This document shows, one piece after another, positions 15,801 to 29,350 of a stretch of DNA of 64,000 nucleotides. This DNA is from Anaeromyces robustus. Lineage: Eukaryota > Neocallimastigomycota > Neocallimastigomycetes > Neocallimastigales > Neocallimastigaceae. The DNA lies in contig MCFG01000018.1 in assembly GCA_002104895.1 (NCBI GenBank), positions 120,001 to 184,000 on the forward strand, read 5' to 3'. The notes under the pieces were generated by a model. It made no database searches and had not been told where the DNA came from. It worked only from the letters and a program-made list of their open reading frames with translations. Made by a program: the position numbers and the translations under genes. Position 1 is the stretch's first letter, and each line of letters starts with the position of its first letter.

Positions 15801-16459
15801 AGAGAATTTGGAGTAGATGATAAAGTAGTTGTAGTCGTAGTTGATGGAATATTTATACTATCAAAGGTATTTAAAGGTATTAGATTTGGAGTACTTAATG
15901 GAGTATTTAATGGAGTTCCTATTTCTGATAATTTAGATTGAGTTCCAAGAAATGAGAGTAATTCATTTCCTTTAAGATTTGGGGAATTATTATTATATAA
16001 ACATTTTGAATTCATTATATTAATATCATCATTTGGAATTGAAATACTTGATATTGTAGATTTAACGTTTTGTAATGTATTTATATCATTCATTATACTA
16101 TCTGAATATAAATTTGATGTTGAATTTAGAATATTTGAAATATTTGACATATTAGATGTGAATGATGGAATAGTAATTGAATTATTCTTTAACATTAATG
16201 GTGGTGATGATGATGTTTTCATATTATTTAAATTATTTCTATTAGAAATAATAAAATTTCTTATTTCATAAAATCTTCTTACATCATCCATATTTCCTAA
16301 AGAGGATATAATAGATGATGGTATTGGATATGAAGAAGATAAATTCTTTACACTATTAAAATTCCTATTTAGAATGGAAGCTTCATTTGAATTATTTTCA
16401 AAAGAATTTGAGTTATTTAAAAATAACTCAAATTCTTTTGATTGATTAATAGTTGTCAT
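12836..16459 (-). CDS. C2H2 zinc-finger transcription factor with AT-hook
   Basis: A single-exon frame of 1207 codons. The first two thirds are Asn/Ser/Thr-rich and probably disordered, with poly-Thr tracts and many acidic patches typical of activation regions. An AT-hook (KRPRGRPRKK) lies near residues 687-696. A Glu/Asn low-complexity run (GENGNENGNGNENKNENE) is near 1006-1031. Two C2H2 fingers lie at the end. The first is C1134-x2-C1137-x12-H1150-x3-H1154 in FARKHDLNRHEKVH. The second is C1162-x2-C1165-x12-H1178-x6-H1185 in FSRNDALTRHLRVELKH. The FARKHDLxRH / SxxDALTRHLR pair resembles fungal finger pairs in stress and nutrient regulators of the Crz1/Azf1 kind. The specific target cannot be inferred. 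The protein ends in a Lys-rich tail that could serve as a nuclear signal. The start is the first ATG after an A-run. Lack of introns contrasts with the other genes here. Confidence 0.85.
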   Translation of the reverse strand: MTTINQSKEFELFLNNSNSFENNSNEASILNRNFNSVKNLSSSYPIPSSIISSLGNMDDVRRFYEIRNFIISNRNNLNNMKTSSSPPLMLKNNSITIPSFTSNMSNISNILNSTSNLYSDSIMNDINTLQNVKSTISSISIPNDDINIMNSKCLYNNNSPNLKGNELLSFLGTQSKLSEIGTPLNTPLSTPNLIPLNTFDSINIPSTTTTTTLSSTPNSLGNIMNPFSKLDSSPSFSLPPSPISLNTTTSFPMDQNQLYLNPTLTSTTSIDSSSYNTSNNLSDNKSFSLKQLQLLRLIKLIRQKQFEENKKKAVDSLIIPSMLPVNNIQNENNHFMNSISNASDIEEKVNCFFDQKQMNENLIKNIELQQSSSNTTTPSIFPPNTLTTTTTTATTTNNTSLSSLNDISCRDNIPSIIINDDDSNNLVTSSPQKLNINNDIDISENDPLDLLPLISKPEETINYAPLSPALSPVLNSDLIESSSNGILENCMKKNENNVFSSMETLNDFLSITPEIESIKTPEMESNMDFSLNEECFNNENKNENDIHLDSDLLDNLIEAIESEDKKIKKQFEEVNNNKLLNTPKSLSDTLNLNNTDSTEFLTSIGDFEENDLFNNDMIVNNSLNDVLLNSPKSDDMNIKYNDELNTIPPTTTTTTTTTDILSMDPLNDLTLELNNSSRIIESGKSNEIKRPRGRPRKKNIVKSPKEKIEKISKSIDNLLSSEFYNKLYSEERNDSIIHQKNLHPKKVCFNQDYKFVKEVNTLNYIIVSYKRVCSALCQNNELNIQTISEATENQYDIPIELIEENLDEEERCQEKEGIEIEEKEKLTKNDCNFEGKAECKKIYEECEKEEECEKEKENQGIDKLQNLNINKENNKENNIIDNEINEMDEIRKILSCEENEIDCFKEYIDTINNKNEDENVGSNICSDELQDEDNESSDNSEEESLLVKMKKIQEHQKAKINNKDDQEKNENESRKSMNHYLKSKNISNIETSKINNQNKNKNKCEGEGENGNENGNGNENKNENEIENKNENKIQKTKKNTRKRKRQLKEVNEKNSNSNDKTEVYVDTVTNNNKRKKVVRLSITQIKNSLENGNSLTIGNSLGTNSVSALTKNGLVLIGRKRMIAENTNRPYVCSTCGAGFARKHDLNRHEKVHTGIKNYKCPYCERAFSRNDALTRHLRVELKHRAKKEELNNDGRKKKKKKKSEN

Positions 16460-19400
16460 CCTTTTTTTTTTTTTATACTCTTATTAATAATATTATTATA
16501 TATTTTATTGCTATTTTATTTTATATAGTTCAAATTTTTTATTTTAAAAATAAAAAAAATTAAGTAAAAATCTTTATAATTCGATATTTCAAAAAACATA
16601 CAAAAACCTTTATTAAAGAAATTGATTATATTTTTTGAAAAAGTTTAAAATAAGATTTGAAATTTTTTTTATATTTCGAGAGGACGTCTAACATAATTAA
16701 TATATATATATATAATAAATAAATAAAAATTAATATTATGAAAAAAAAATTTTTATATATTTACAAAATATATATTCAATAAAAATATAATACAATAAAA
16801 AAAAATAAAAGATAAGAATAAAAAATAAAATTACACCATAAAAATAAATTTCAATTCATATATCTTTAACTTCATTTATTATTTGTCAAAGAATATATAT
16901 TATATATATATTACCTCTTTTTATGTACTTTTTATTTTATTTCTATTTTAATAGTTGTTACTCTATTTTTTAAAAAAAATAAAAACTAATAAGACAGTAT
17001 TTTTTTTTATTAACTATAAAATAAATTTTACTTTCAAACTAAAAAAAAAAATGAAAACTTGCTTAATAAAACTAATTTATTATTTAAAAAAATAATTCTC
17101 TTTTTTTTTTTTTATTTCTGAATATTATATGTGATTGAATTGAAATATATAAACATTCTCTTATTATTAAACATTATCTAAAAAACTTGTTCAGAAAAAA
17201 TGTATAAAACTTTAATTTTTTTTTCGCTAATTTAATGATAAAAGAAATGCCTTTACTATTTTTTGTTATGGAATAACAATAAATAAAAATAAAAACAAAA
17301 AAAAAAAAAAAAAGAAAAAAAATTTAGAAAGAATTTTTTTTACTATTTATATAATTTTTATTTTCAATTTAATATAAAAAATTTCATTTAATTATTGTAA
17401 TTTTAATATATAAAAAAGGTTAAATCCATTTTCATAATATAATAAAATAATAAAATATAAATATATATTAACAATATATTATAATATATTATAATATGGA
17501 TTTTAAATTGAAATGATTTTCGTTTAATATTTAACCTAACGAATATAAAAAGAGCAAGTATTACTAATATATAATAAATTTTAAAATTTAAAAAAATAAA
17601 ATAACAAAAAATTTATTTATTATATATTATAATATATATAGTATTACTAATATATAAACAATATAATAGTTAATATATATAAATCAATTCATTCTATACT
17701 TTTTAAATAAATGAATAAGTTTTAAACAATAGTAAATATATATTTCAATTCAATATTATATATAATATATTATAAGATTACAGTATGATTATATTTATTT
17801 ATTTATTCTCTATTTATTAAAAATTTTTTTAAATTTTTAATATTAAAAAATAAAATAAATATAGTTTCAATAAAAATAATTAAATTAAAATAATCATAAT
17901 TTTTATATGACATTATTCATATTTTAAAAATATAATATATTATGAGTATATTGATAATATATTTTAAACATAATATTATAATATAATTAGATATACTTGA
18001 TTCAATATATATCCTATATTATATTTTATACATATAATTAAATCTATCATAATAAATCTTATAAAAATGGTACTTTATATTATATTTAAATTGATTTAGA
18101 ACTATAATATATTAAACTTAAAAACTAATAAATAAATATATATCGTAAAAATTATACAATAGAATTTCATTAATATATTAAAATTTTTTTTTTTTTTTTT
18201 CTTTCATCATATTAAAAATATTATATTAAATAAAACATAAATAATAATAAATATTGACATTTTAATATAAATCTATTTAATAACAATCATTTATTTTAAT
18301 TACAATGGATGACATTACAATTACAATTCTATTTAAAAATCACTTTTTATTTTTTTTTTTTAATATATAAAGTGTAATATAAAAAAGAAATTGAAAAGGA
18401 ATGATGATAATAAATAAAATAAAATAAATAAATAATATTAAATAAAGGAAATAAATAAATAATATTAAATAAATAATATTAAATAAAAAATATAATAATA
18501 AATTAAAAAGAATAATAATAATTATAATTATTTATTATTTATTATAATTATTTATTATATTATATGTAATATTAAAAAAAAGTTTTAGATTTAGTTTTTA
18601 TTATCCAATTAAAGACTCAAAATTTAATTTAGACTTATTCATTTTATGGTTTTTTTTATACAAAGTCACCGACTAAGCAAAAATAATAAAACAATATAAC
18701 CCATTAAAAACAAGATAGAGAAGGATCATTAAAAAAAAAAAATATTAAACCAAAAATTAAGAGATGGTAAATTAATAGGTTAAATATAACAATAATATAA
18801 AAAAAAACTAAAAATATATAATTACAACATAGAGAATAAAAAAAACTTAAAAAAATTTAAATACTATAATATTTTAAATAAATGTAATATAATATAATAA
18901 ATAGATTTAAAAATAAGTTTTAATTTTAATGTATTCTTTGTTTATGTATTTATGGATATCTAAAATATTATAAGAACAATATTAATAAATAGTCCATTAA
19001 AATTAAAATAAAAAATTTAAATAGAATATAATCTTAATATATTTTATTTTATTTTATTTTATTTTATTTTATTTTATTTTATTTTATTTTATTTTATTTT
19101 TTAATTTTAATTTTAAGATTTTTTAAAAAAAAAATCCTTAATTTTTATATAACTATATCTTTTAATACAATAAATTTTTTTTTATTTATATTTTTTTTTT
19201 CAAAATCTTTATTCAATTATTTATCCATAATTTCATTCTATTCATAAGAATTCATAAGAATGGACCATTATAATATTTTAGTATTAGTATTATAATATTA
19301 TATTATAAATTACAATATATATATAATATTTGTTTCTCTATTAACATATAAGTTTTTATTATTTAAATGAACATTTTCATATGATTTAATACATTTCTTT

Positions 19401-21026
19401 TAAATCTCATTTACTATTTTAAATTAAATATAATCTTTATTATTTATTAGATTGAATCCTTGTACGGATATACATTTTTATTTATTTAAAAGAATCACCA
19501 TACATAATGGATTCATATTTATATTTATATTTAAATAAATTAATAATTTATAAAAAATGGTTATTATTGTTAGTTTTTTTTTTTTTTTTAATCTTATATT
19601 TATTTATATTATAATATATATATAGTTCCACAAATATCTTCTTTTTCTTTTATAATATAGTATTGTTTGTTTTGGTTCCATAAATTTCCTTTTTTTTTTA
19701 TATTATTCATTATTCAAATATATATTATAATATTATATATATAAATATATATATTAGAACCTCTTATTACAAGTCACATATATACATTATTTATTTATTA
19801 ATTTATTTATTTATTTATTTATTTATTTATTAATTTATTTATTTATTTATTTATTTTGATTTATAATAGATTATTTGTCACGTTTTAATGTACTCTTCAA
19901 ATAAATAGAAAGTGTGTATAAATAAATATATGATCTTGATATATATTATAATATTAATTTTTTTTTTAATTTAAGGTTGAGTCTAATAATAAATGAATTA
20001 TTTATATTTTAAGGTTACACGATATAATCTATATATTTTTTTTAGAAGAAAAAAAAAAAACTTTTTTATTAATATTATATTAATAATATTTTAATTATAT
20101 GAAATCACATATTATTATATAATAACAATTTAAAATGCATTATATTGAATATTAAATTAACAATTATATGGATTAATTATAATAAAAATATTTCTGTATC
20201 TTTTAGGATTAAATTTAAATAAAATTTTCATTAACCTCATCAATAAATAAATATATTTTTTAATAATGCAATATTAATATATTATATGATTATATTACAT
20301 TATTTATATAAAATTAATATATTATACAATACAATCGATGGTGTTTATAATATATTATTATAACAATTTTTTTTTTCAAGATTTTATACCATATTAGAAT
20401 TATTTTATATTTTAAGGTTAAATATTAAATTAATATATTGATTTGTAATCAAACCAATAGTTATTAATATTAATTCTTATTATTTATAATATATTTATAA
20501 TATTAACATTATTTTCAAAAGAAACAATTTTTTAAATAAGATTGTTATTTTTTCTTATGTTTTTAATATCAATATATATAAATATTAAATAAATATATTA
20601 ATTAATATTTAAATAAATAAAAATATATACATTTAAATAAATATATTAATTAATATTTAAATAAATAAAATTATAATACAATTATTTAATACATTATAAT
20701 ACATTAATATGTTTGTTAATGTAATTATAAATAATTTTTTTTAATAGTTTTAAAACAATGTAAATAATACGTAATAAATAATAATTATATAATAAATTAT
20801 AACATAAAAAAAATTAAAAAAGATGGCGTAATAATAAATTATAATTACAAATAGTAATAAAAATTGAATAATAAAAGAAAAAGATGGCTGAAAAGTAATA
20901 ATTTAATTCTATTTTTATTATAAAAAAATAGAATTTAAATAATTTTAGTTGTTATTATGAAACTAAAATTATATTATAATAATATTATTTATTTATTTAT
21001 TTATTTATATTGTTTGTCTATTATAT

Positions 21027-21085
<59 letters not shown>

Positions 21086-24000
21086 TTCTGTTTTATTCTA
21101 TTTAATTTTATTTATTTTGATAATTTATTTTATTTTTATTTTATTATATTTTATTTTATTATTACTTTATTTTACTTTTTATTATTTTTTGTTATTTTAA
21201 TTAAATTGTTTAAATTATTTTAATTAAAAATATTGAACATGGGATTAATAATTTATATATGAAATAATAATTATTACTTAATAAATAAATATAGAAATAA
21301 ATTATTAGTATTTTCTATTTATTTATCTATAGCATCTAAAAATAAATAAATAAATAAATAATATGAATGTTTACCTGCCTTACTTCATTGTTAAATAATA
21401 AAAAATATAAATATTAATTTTTGTAATTATAATAGATTTTTATTATTGATTTATATATAAGTATGTATAAATTAAAATACATAATATATAAATACAATAC
21501 TGTTAATGTTAATTTCTAATAAAAATATACTGTTGAAACATCATAGCCGTTATCATTAAATGTTATTATATAAAATGTATGATAAAATGATATTTCAATA
21601 ATAACATTTTCTTTTTAACTACTAAATTTTATTCTATATAATAATATAAATAAAAAAAAACTTTTTTTAGGATTTACTAATTAAGTAATTTATTAAATTA
21701 TTAATATAATGAATTAATAATTATAAAAATTCCTTATTTATTAAATTAGTAATTTATTAAAAAAAACTGTATATCCGCATATATCCATTATATATGGAGT
21801 TTTAAAAGTCCGGTTATATTAGTCAAATTTTTATTTTAATATATTGTAATATATTGTAATATATTATCATTATATAGTATTAATATATATCATATATAAT
21901 AAACTTAATTATAATAATCCTAATCCTATGTAATTTTAATTTAATGAATAATATGAAAATTCCGATTAATGTGTTTTTAATTTAATAAAAATGTAAACAT
22001 AAATATTCTATTTAAATTACATATTTATAAAAATATTACTTATATAAACTTTAATGGTCATGTGATATATATAAATTTATTATTCTTTATCTTAATAATA
22101 AAATAATCTTCCATAAAAAAAAAATAAAACAAAAAACATATTTAAAAAAAATATTATATATAAAAGGGTATTTCATTATTTCATTATTAATCATATTATA
22201 TTCATATAATTATTTAATACTATTCTGATTAATATGATAACATAATAATATTTTATAACTAAATACCATTAAAACAAAAACAAAAAAAAAAAAAGAATTT
22301 AACTGATATAGAAAAAAAGAATAAAACAATTAATTAATATACAATAATCGATTTTTATTAATTTTTTTTAAAAAAAAACTATTATATACTATTTTTTATA
22401 TGATAACATAAAAAATATAAACTTTTTTATATAATTTTTAAGAATAAAGGAAAACATATTATGAATAAAAAAAGATATATGATTTTAGGTTTAATTACTA
22501 AATTTATTTCATTTATAGTTGCTATTTCTATTCACTTTAAACTTTTCCAATAAGTATAATATAAATAAATCTATTTAATTTATTTAATTTTATTTAGCTT
22601 AACTTATTTTAGTTTAGTCACTTATTTAGTATAGTTTAGATTTATTTTTAATAATGGTTAATCCTTAACTTATGGTTATGTATAAGAAATTTCATTTTAT
22701 ATTTTTTTTTATGACATGAACTTTACCACCAAAAAAAAATTTTTTTTATTTTTTATAATAATTTAATTAATTAAAAAATATTTTTTAGTTACAAATTTAA
22801 TTTTAAAAAGTTTTCATTTAATTTTTATTGAATTATTCCATATAAGGAAATAATTTATTAATATATAATGATTATAATGTTAATATATATATTATAGAAT
22901 TAAAAAAGCACTTTAACCAATAAAAATAAAGATATTTTATAAATGCATTCTTTCACATTAAATGGGAAAAAAAAAAAAAAAAAGTGAAATTTTTAGAATA
23001 ATAGAATAATACAATATATATGTAATATATGTAATATATCATATATACCATATTACATGTAATATATTGTATATATTAAATGATACAAATACAAAACTTT
23101 AACAACATTTTTAAATACAAAAGTAGAATGAGAAAATGAGTGTAAATATTAATAATTAATATTAATATTAATATTAATATAAAATATAAATATTTAACTA
23201 TAAATAAATAAATAAATAAATAAATAAATATATTTTACGTATAAAAATATTAATTATGACTAAAATAATTATTAATAATTATGAAGCTAAATAAAAAAAA
23301 CACAAACCATTACCAATACATAATAAATAAAGTTTGGATAAATGGTTACGTTCACATATATTTTTACTTATTGTATATATAGATTTTTCAAAAATGATAT
23401 TGAATTTATATTAATAATCAATATATTCATTATTAACAAAAATGTAAAAATGTATTTGAATTTCTAGTAATTTTTATTTTTCTAAATAAATTTTTATTTT
23501 TTTTCCTTTTGTACAAAAAAAATCTTAGTTTTGTAAATATATATATATATTTAATTATATAATTATTTAATAGTATAATTATCTTATTATAGAAATTTTA
23601 AAACAAGGTTATTTTTATTAATTTTTATATAATATATTCTAAATTCTTTTTTTTTTTATTATTTTATCAAATATTCCAATATATATAACTATTGTTATGT
23701 GTATTTATATTTATATTTACATTTATATTTATATTTATATTTATATTTATATTTTTATATTAGCCTAACTCTTAATGTAAAACTTTATTTAACCTTACTT
23801 TTCATATAAAACACAATAATTTTATCTTTTTAATACAATTAGTATAAGCATTTTTATTAAATCTTTAATATTATTATATATAACTATTATATTACTAATA
23901 TATTATATTTTATATTAATATAAAAAAAGATTAAAAATAATTTAGGTTAAAATAATATTTCATTCCTATTTTTATATTTTATTATATTTTTTTTAAATAT

Positions 24001-25426
24001 AATAATTTTTTTTAAAAAGTAGATTTTATATTATAAAAATTACATTATATTATATTTTTATTTTTATATTAAAAATATTAAGAAATCTTTTTTCGTTTTA
24101 TTATTATCATTTTTCTTTATTTATTATCATTTTACTGTCATAAATTTTTATTGTTTTTTTTTTTTATTATTTTATTTTATTTTATTAAATTTTTTATTTT
24201 TTTTTTTTTTTTTTTTTTGATCTTGAAAATTTTTTTTTACTATTAAATTCTATATATTTAAACATATTAACTAATTACTAGTTAAACTTTAGCCAATAAT
24301 TAAACATCAAAATTATTAAAAATTAATTAATACCAAAAAAAAATAAAATTATAAACTTAAATTTTTTAGGTTTTTAATTTATTAAATTTTTCATTTGTTT
24401 ATTTTTTGGTTAATTTTTTTTTATAATAATTAATATAAAAAAAATTTTAACTTTTGATTATTTAAAAAAATGAAAAAAAAAAAAGATTTTTTATTTTAAT
24501 TTTAACTTTTGATTATTTAAAAAATCGAAAAAGAAAAAAAAAAAAAAAAAAAAAAAAGATTTTTAATTTAAATAATAATTTTTTCAAAAATGTCATTAAA
24601 TATTAATTTATTAATTAATTAATTAAAGATATAATTAAATATTCATTGTGTTTATCAAAACTTAAACTGACATATTTATTTCTTAAAAAAAGTTTTTTTT
24701 TCTTTATCTTGTAATTTATATATTAATAACATTATTATATTTACATAAAAATCTAATTCTATATATAAATTAATAAATACTTATGTAATTATATTATTTT
24801 ATAATAAAAATTAAAATAATGATATGTATTTTAAATATGATATTCAATATAGTATATAATTTTTTTAATAAGTGTTTTAATGCTTAATACAATATAATTA
24901 TAATTTATTATATTCATATAACATTTATATATTGATTTAAATATTTAAAAGTTTATTTATAAAAAAAAAAGAATATTAAAGAACAAAAACCTTAAACTTT
25001 TAATATAAACAATTAATTTAAAAAAAAAAAGGTTTTTAACTATAAAAAGGCCGTTTAATCACAAAAGAGATATTTAATTATTTAATTATAAAAGATAGTT
25101 TATCCATTAAATATATTTAAATATAAAAGTATATTTAACTATAAAAAAAAGAATTTAACTATAATAAATGTATTAATTTTAAAAATAAAAAAAAGTATTT
25201 ATATTATAGTATATTCATATTATTAATGAATATAAAGGAATAATAAAATCCTATTTTATTATTTATATTAAATAAATTGAAATAATATATATTATTATAC
25301 CTTTAAATATTTAATAAATCAAATCATTAATCTATATAATATAACTTAAAAAATAAAGTATATGCAATATATTTTTTAAAAAAAATAATTAAAATAATTA
25401 AAAAAAAACAAAAGAAATAAAAGAAT

Positions 25427-25464
<38 letters not shown>

Positions 25465-26092
25465 TAATAAAAGAAATAAAAATATAAAAATAAATATAAT
25501 ATTTAACTAATAAAAATATTATTTTTATACAAAAACAATAATAAAAATCAAATTTAAAAAGTTAAAAATAAATAAAATTTTCCTTTTTTTTTTTTAATTT
25601 TTATAGTTTTATTCTATTATTATATATCGTAGTCTTTGTTTTCATTATTTTTTTATTAATAATGTTTATTTATTTTATTTCATATAAGTTTATAATAAAA
25701 GTTTTTATCCGCTTTCAAATATTTATTATTATTTATTTTGTCTGTTTATTATTACAAAATATATTAATTATTAAAAGAATTTTTTTGAAATGGAAACATA
25801 ACAACTCATTTTATATAAATATTACAATATAAAATTTATATGTATTATATATTATATAAATCAATATTATATAAAAATATGTATATTATTATGGCTATTA
25901 TAAGATATTTTCAAAAAAAAGAATGAAAATCTAAAAAATAAAAAACTTTATCTTAATATAATAACTAAAAAAATAAAGTTAAAATTAACTAATAAAAAAA
26001 AAGTACTTCTAATAAAAAAAAGTTTAAAAAATATTATTAAATAATCATAGTAAATAATAATTAAATAATTAAAATAATAATTAAAATTAAAT

Positions 26093-26208
26093 TTGACATC
26101 AATTTAATTTTATATATTTAATAAAATTTTGACATCAATTTAATTTTATATATTTAATAAAATTTTGACATCAATTTAATTTTATATATTTAATAAAATT
26201 TTGACATT
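26093..26208. repeat. 36-bp tandem repeat, about 3.2 copies
   Basis: The unit begins TTGACATCAATTTAATTTTA and starts at 26093, 26129, 26165 and 26201 (last copy partial). The copies are essentially identical, indicating recent duplication. Intergenic. Confidence 0.9.
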
Positions 26209-26561
26209 TTTTTATACATATAAATAATATAAATAATATAATATATAATATATAATAATTACAAATTAAACTTTTTTTTCAAAAAATGTTGACTTTTATG
26301 GCTAATTTAATTTAACCGTTTTTAAATTATTATAAAATAAATTTTTTTACTATTAATTTTATATGTATATAAATTATATATATAAATATTGTTTTTTTTT
26401 TTTTTAAAAAAATATAAGAAATAAATATTAATAATAAGTATTCTTTATTATTTATTTACTTTTGTATACTTTATTTATCCATTTATTTTATTAATAGTTT
26501 CTCCTCAATTTTTTAAATATAATAATGGATACATTATTAAAAGTTAAAAAATATATATATA

Positions 26562-26629
<68 letters not shown>

Positions 26630-28099
26630 TAATTATTTTTCCTTCAAATTATAATCTAAATAAATTTGTCCTTATGAAAAATTTAAATTAAAAATGAATA
26701 ATTATATGTATTTAAACTATAATAAAATTAATTATATATATACATTTATTATTAAATACATAACATCAAAATACAAAATACATAAGACAAATAAAAAAAA
26801 AAAAAACCTTATAATATTAACGAATTAATTGTCAGATATAGTATTTGTCAAATATTGATATATTTTAAATTATTGTCTTGTATGTTTGAATATAATTGAT
26901 TATTATTTATAATAGAGATTTTTATTACTTGTAATAAATAATACTATACTTTTAAATAAGTTTATATATATAGTTAATAGTTTTTTTTTAAATTAAAAGT
27001 ATAAAATATAATATGAAAATGAATGAAAAATAACAATCACATACTTTTATTTATTAAATATTGATATATTTAAATCATTACTTTATATTTAATATAATAT
27101 GTTATTATTTGTAATATACACTTTTTTTTATTTTAAATTAAAAAGTTTAAATGTTTAAATAGCAATATGAAAATGAGTGAAAATTTATATATTGATGAAT
27201 TAAAAATCAAAATATTTCATATATTAATTATTATTATATACTATATATATTTTAATTGTTATTTTATATTTTGATATAATTTCAATATATATAAGTTTTT
27301 AATATTTATATAAAACACTACTTTTTAAATTAGCCTTTTTTTTTTTTTCTCAATATATATAGTTAATTATATTTATATATTTAAATTTTTAATAACTATA
27401 TATGGAAATGTATAAAAAAAAATTAACCATATATTTATATATTTATATATTTACATATATATTTAATTATCAAATATATTAAAAAAAAAGAAAAAAAAAA
27501 AAACTATGAAAAAAACTATAAAAACAAATTACCCATCTTCTAACCTTCATTATAATTTCTTTTTTGACATATTACTAAAAATTATAAAGATGATCAAGGG
27601 TAAATTTAAAAATTAATATAAAACATTAATAATATATTAAATAATGTATATTAATATATTAAGTCATATATAACTTAAATGAAAAAAAAAAAAAAAAAAA
27701 AGACAACAAAAATGATATCATTAATGACAAAAATTGCTTAATGAAAAATTTAAAAAAGTAAAAACTATGAATAATACTTTGCCGATTAATATTAATTAAA
27801 TGTCAAAAGTTAAACTTAATTGATTCTTATATATATTTATTAAATTTAAATTATATATATGATTAAAGTAAAAAGTATGTATATATATATATTAAAATAT
27901 AAAAAAAATGTATATATATATTAAAATATAAAAAAAAATATATTATGTATATATATATCATATTTTAATATTATGATTAGTATTATTAATATTGTATTAA
28001 TAATCATATCAAATAATTGAAAAAAAAAATAAAGGAAAAAAGAAAAGAAAAGAAAAAAATAAATATTTATTCATATATATTATTATTTATTATTATAAT

Positions 28100-28335
28100 T
28101 AATTATTATGCTATTAATTCTGTTGTCTTTGTTGTTGTTGTTATAGTTGTTATAGTTGTTGTTTTAAATGTTGTTATAGTTGTTATTATAGTTGTTGTTT
28201 TAGATGTTATTATAATTGTTGTTATAGATGTTATTATTGTTATAGTTACTATTGTTGCTATTATTGTTGTTAAACAGTACCCCCTCCCGCATCAATATTT
28301 TTCGTTGTCATTGATTTATCTAAATAGGACTCTTT
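28100..28335. other. Thr-codon-rich patch in the desert
   Basis: The plus strand shows GTTGTTATAGTTGTT-type repeats followed by the G/C-rich piece CAGTACCCCCTCCCGCATC (28276-28294). On the minus strand the repeat reads as an open Thr/Ile-rich stretch (TTIITTITTFKTTT) resembling the linkers of secreted enzymes. No adjoining domain was recognised, so it may be a relic or chance. Confidence 0.3.
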
Positions 28336-28996
28336 TTTTCTTTAAAAAGATATATATTTTTATTAAAGATGTTAAATATATAAAATAAAAAGTCATCTTT
28401 AAATAATATATATGTCTATGGTTTATATGAATTTTTATGATCCTTTTCCATAATCTTTTTTTTTTTTCCTTTATTTTGTAATAATGGTCCATATTTATTT
28501 TTTTTTCCCAGAAATCCTTTACTTCTTTGATGTTTTTAAAAAGGGTGTGAAAATATTTGATGTATTCAATTTATTGTAAAGTAGTGATAAAACATATATT
28601 TCTATAAAAATACTTAGTTTTATTTTTTATTTATTTATTATTTATATTAAAGAATGGAGTAAGGATAATAATTATTTACAATTAGATTATACCAAATAAA
28701 AGATATGAAATAAAGATATAATAGATGAACTTATACTTTACACTGTTCTATAAATACATAAATATATATGTAATTGAAATATTATAGCATAGGATTCGAT
28801 AAACTTTCACTGAATATAGAATAAAAAATAAAAAAAAATGTTATATAAAGTTAAGTTCTTATATACAATTATTATCTATATAAAAAAAATAGGCTATAAG
28901 TTTGAATATAAGCAATAAATATAAAGATAATAAACATAACATAACATCTATTAAAACATAAATAATTAAAATAAAATAAAAACAATAAAATATGAT

Positions 28997-29350
28997 AGAT
29001 TTATAATAAAAGTAAATATAAAAAAACATAAATTCATGAATATATATTATAATACTCACAATTAAAAATAATAAAATATAAAAGATTTATAATAAAAGTT
29101 AAGTATAACAAAAGAATTGATCATAAATATAAACATAATATTTACAGAATAAAAATTGTAACAGATTTATAATAAAAGTAAGTATAATAAAAGAATTGAT
29201 CATGAATATAATTATAATATTTACAGAATAAAAATTGTAAAATATAATAGATTTATAATAAAAGTAAGTATAACAAAAGAATTGATCATAAATATAATTA
29301 TAATATTTACATAACAAAAATTATAAATTATGACAGATTTATAATAAAAA
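28997..29350. repeat. 80-86-bp minisatellite, about 5 units
   Basis: The phrase AGATTTATAATAAAA recurs at 28997, 29083, 29163, 29249 and 29335. Inside the units are AAGTATAACAAAAGAATTGA and TAATATTTACAGAATAAAAA. A decayed further unit can be seen near 29490. The short hydrophobic minus-strand frames here are produced by the repeat. Confidence 0.85.

Noticed and set aside
28859-29317. Two minus-strand hydrophobic frames
   Set aside because: They arise from the 80-86-bp minisatellite, with repeated peptide segments, and are not credible membrane proteins.
28997-29350. Possible CRISPR array
   Set aside because: Repeats vary, whole 80-86-bp units are repeated with no unique spacers, and the genome is eukaryotic.
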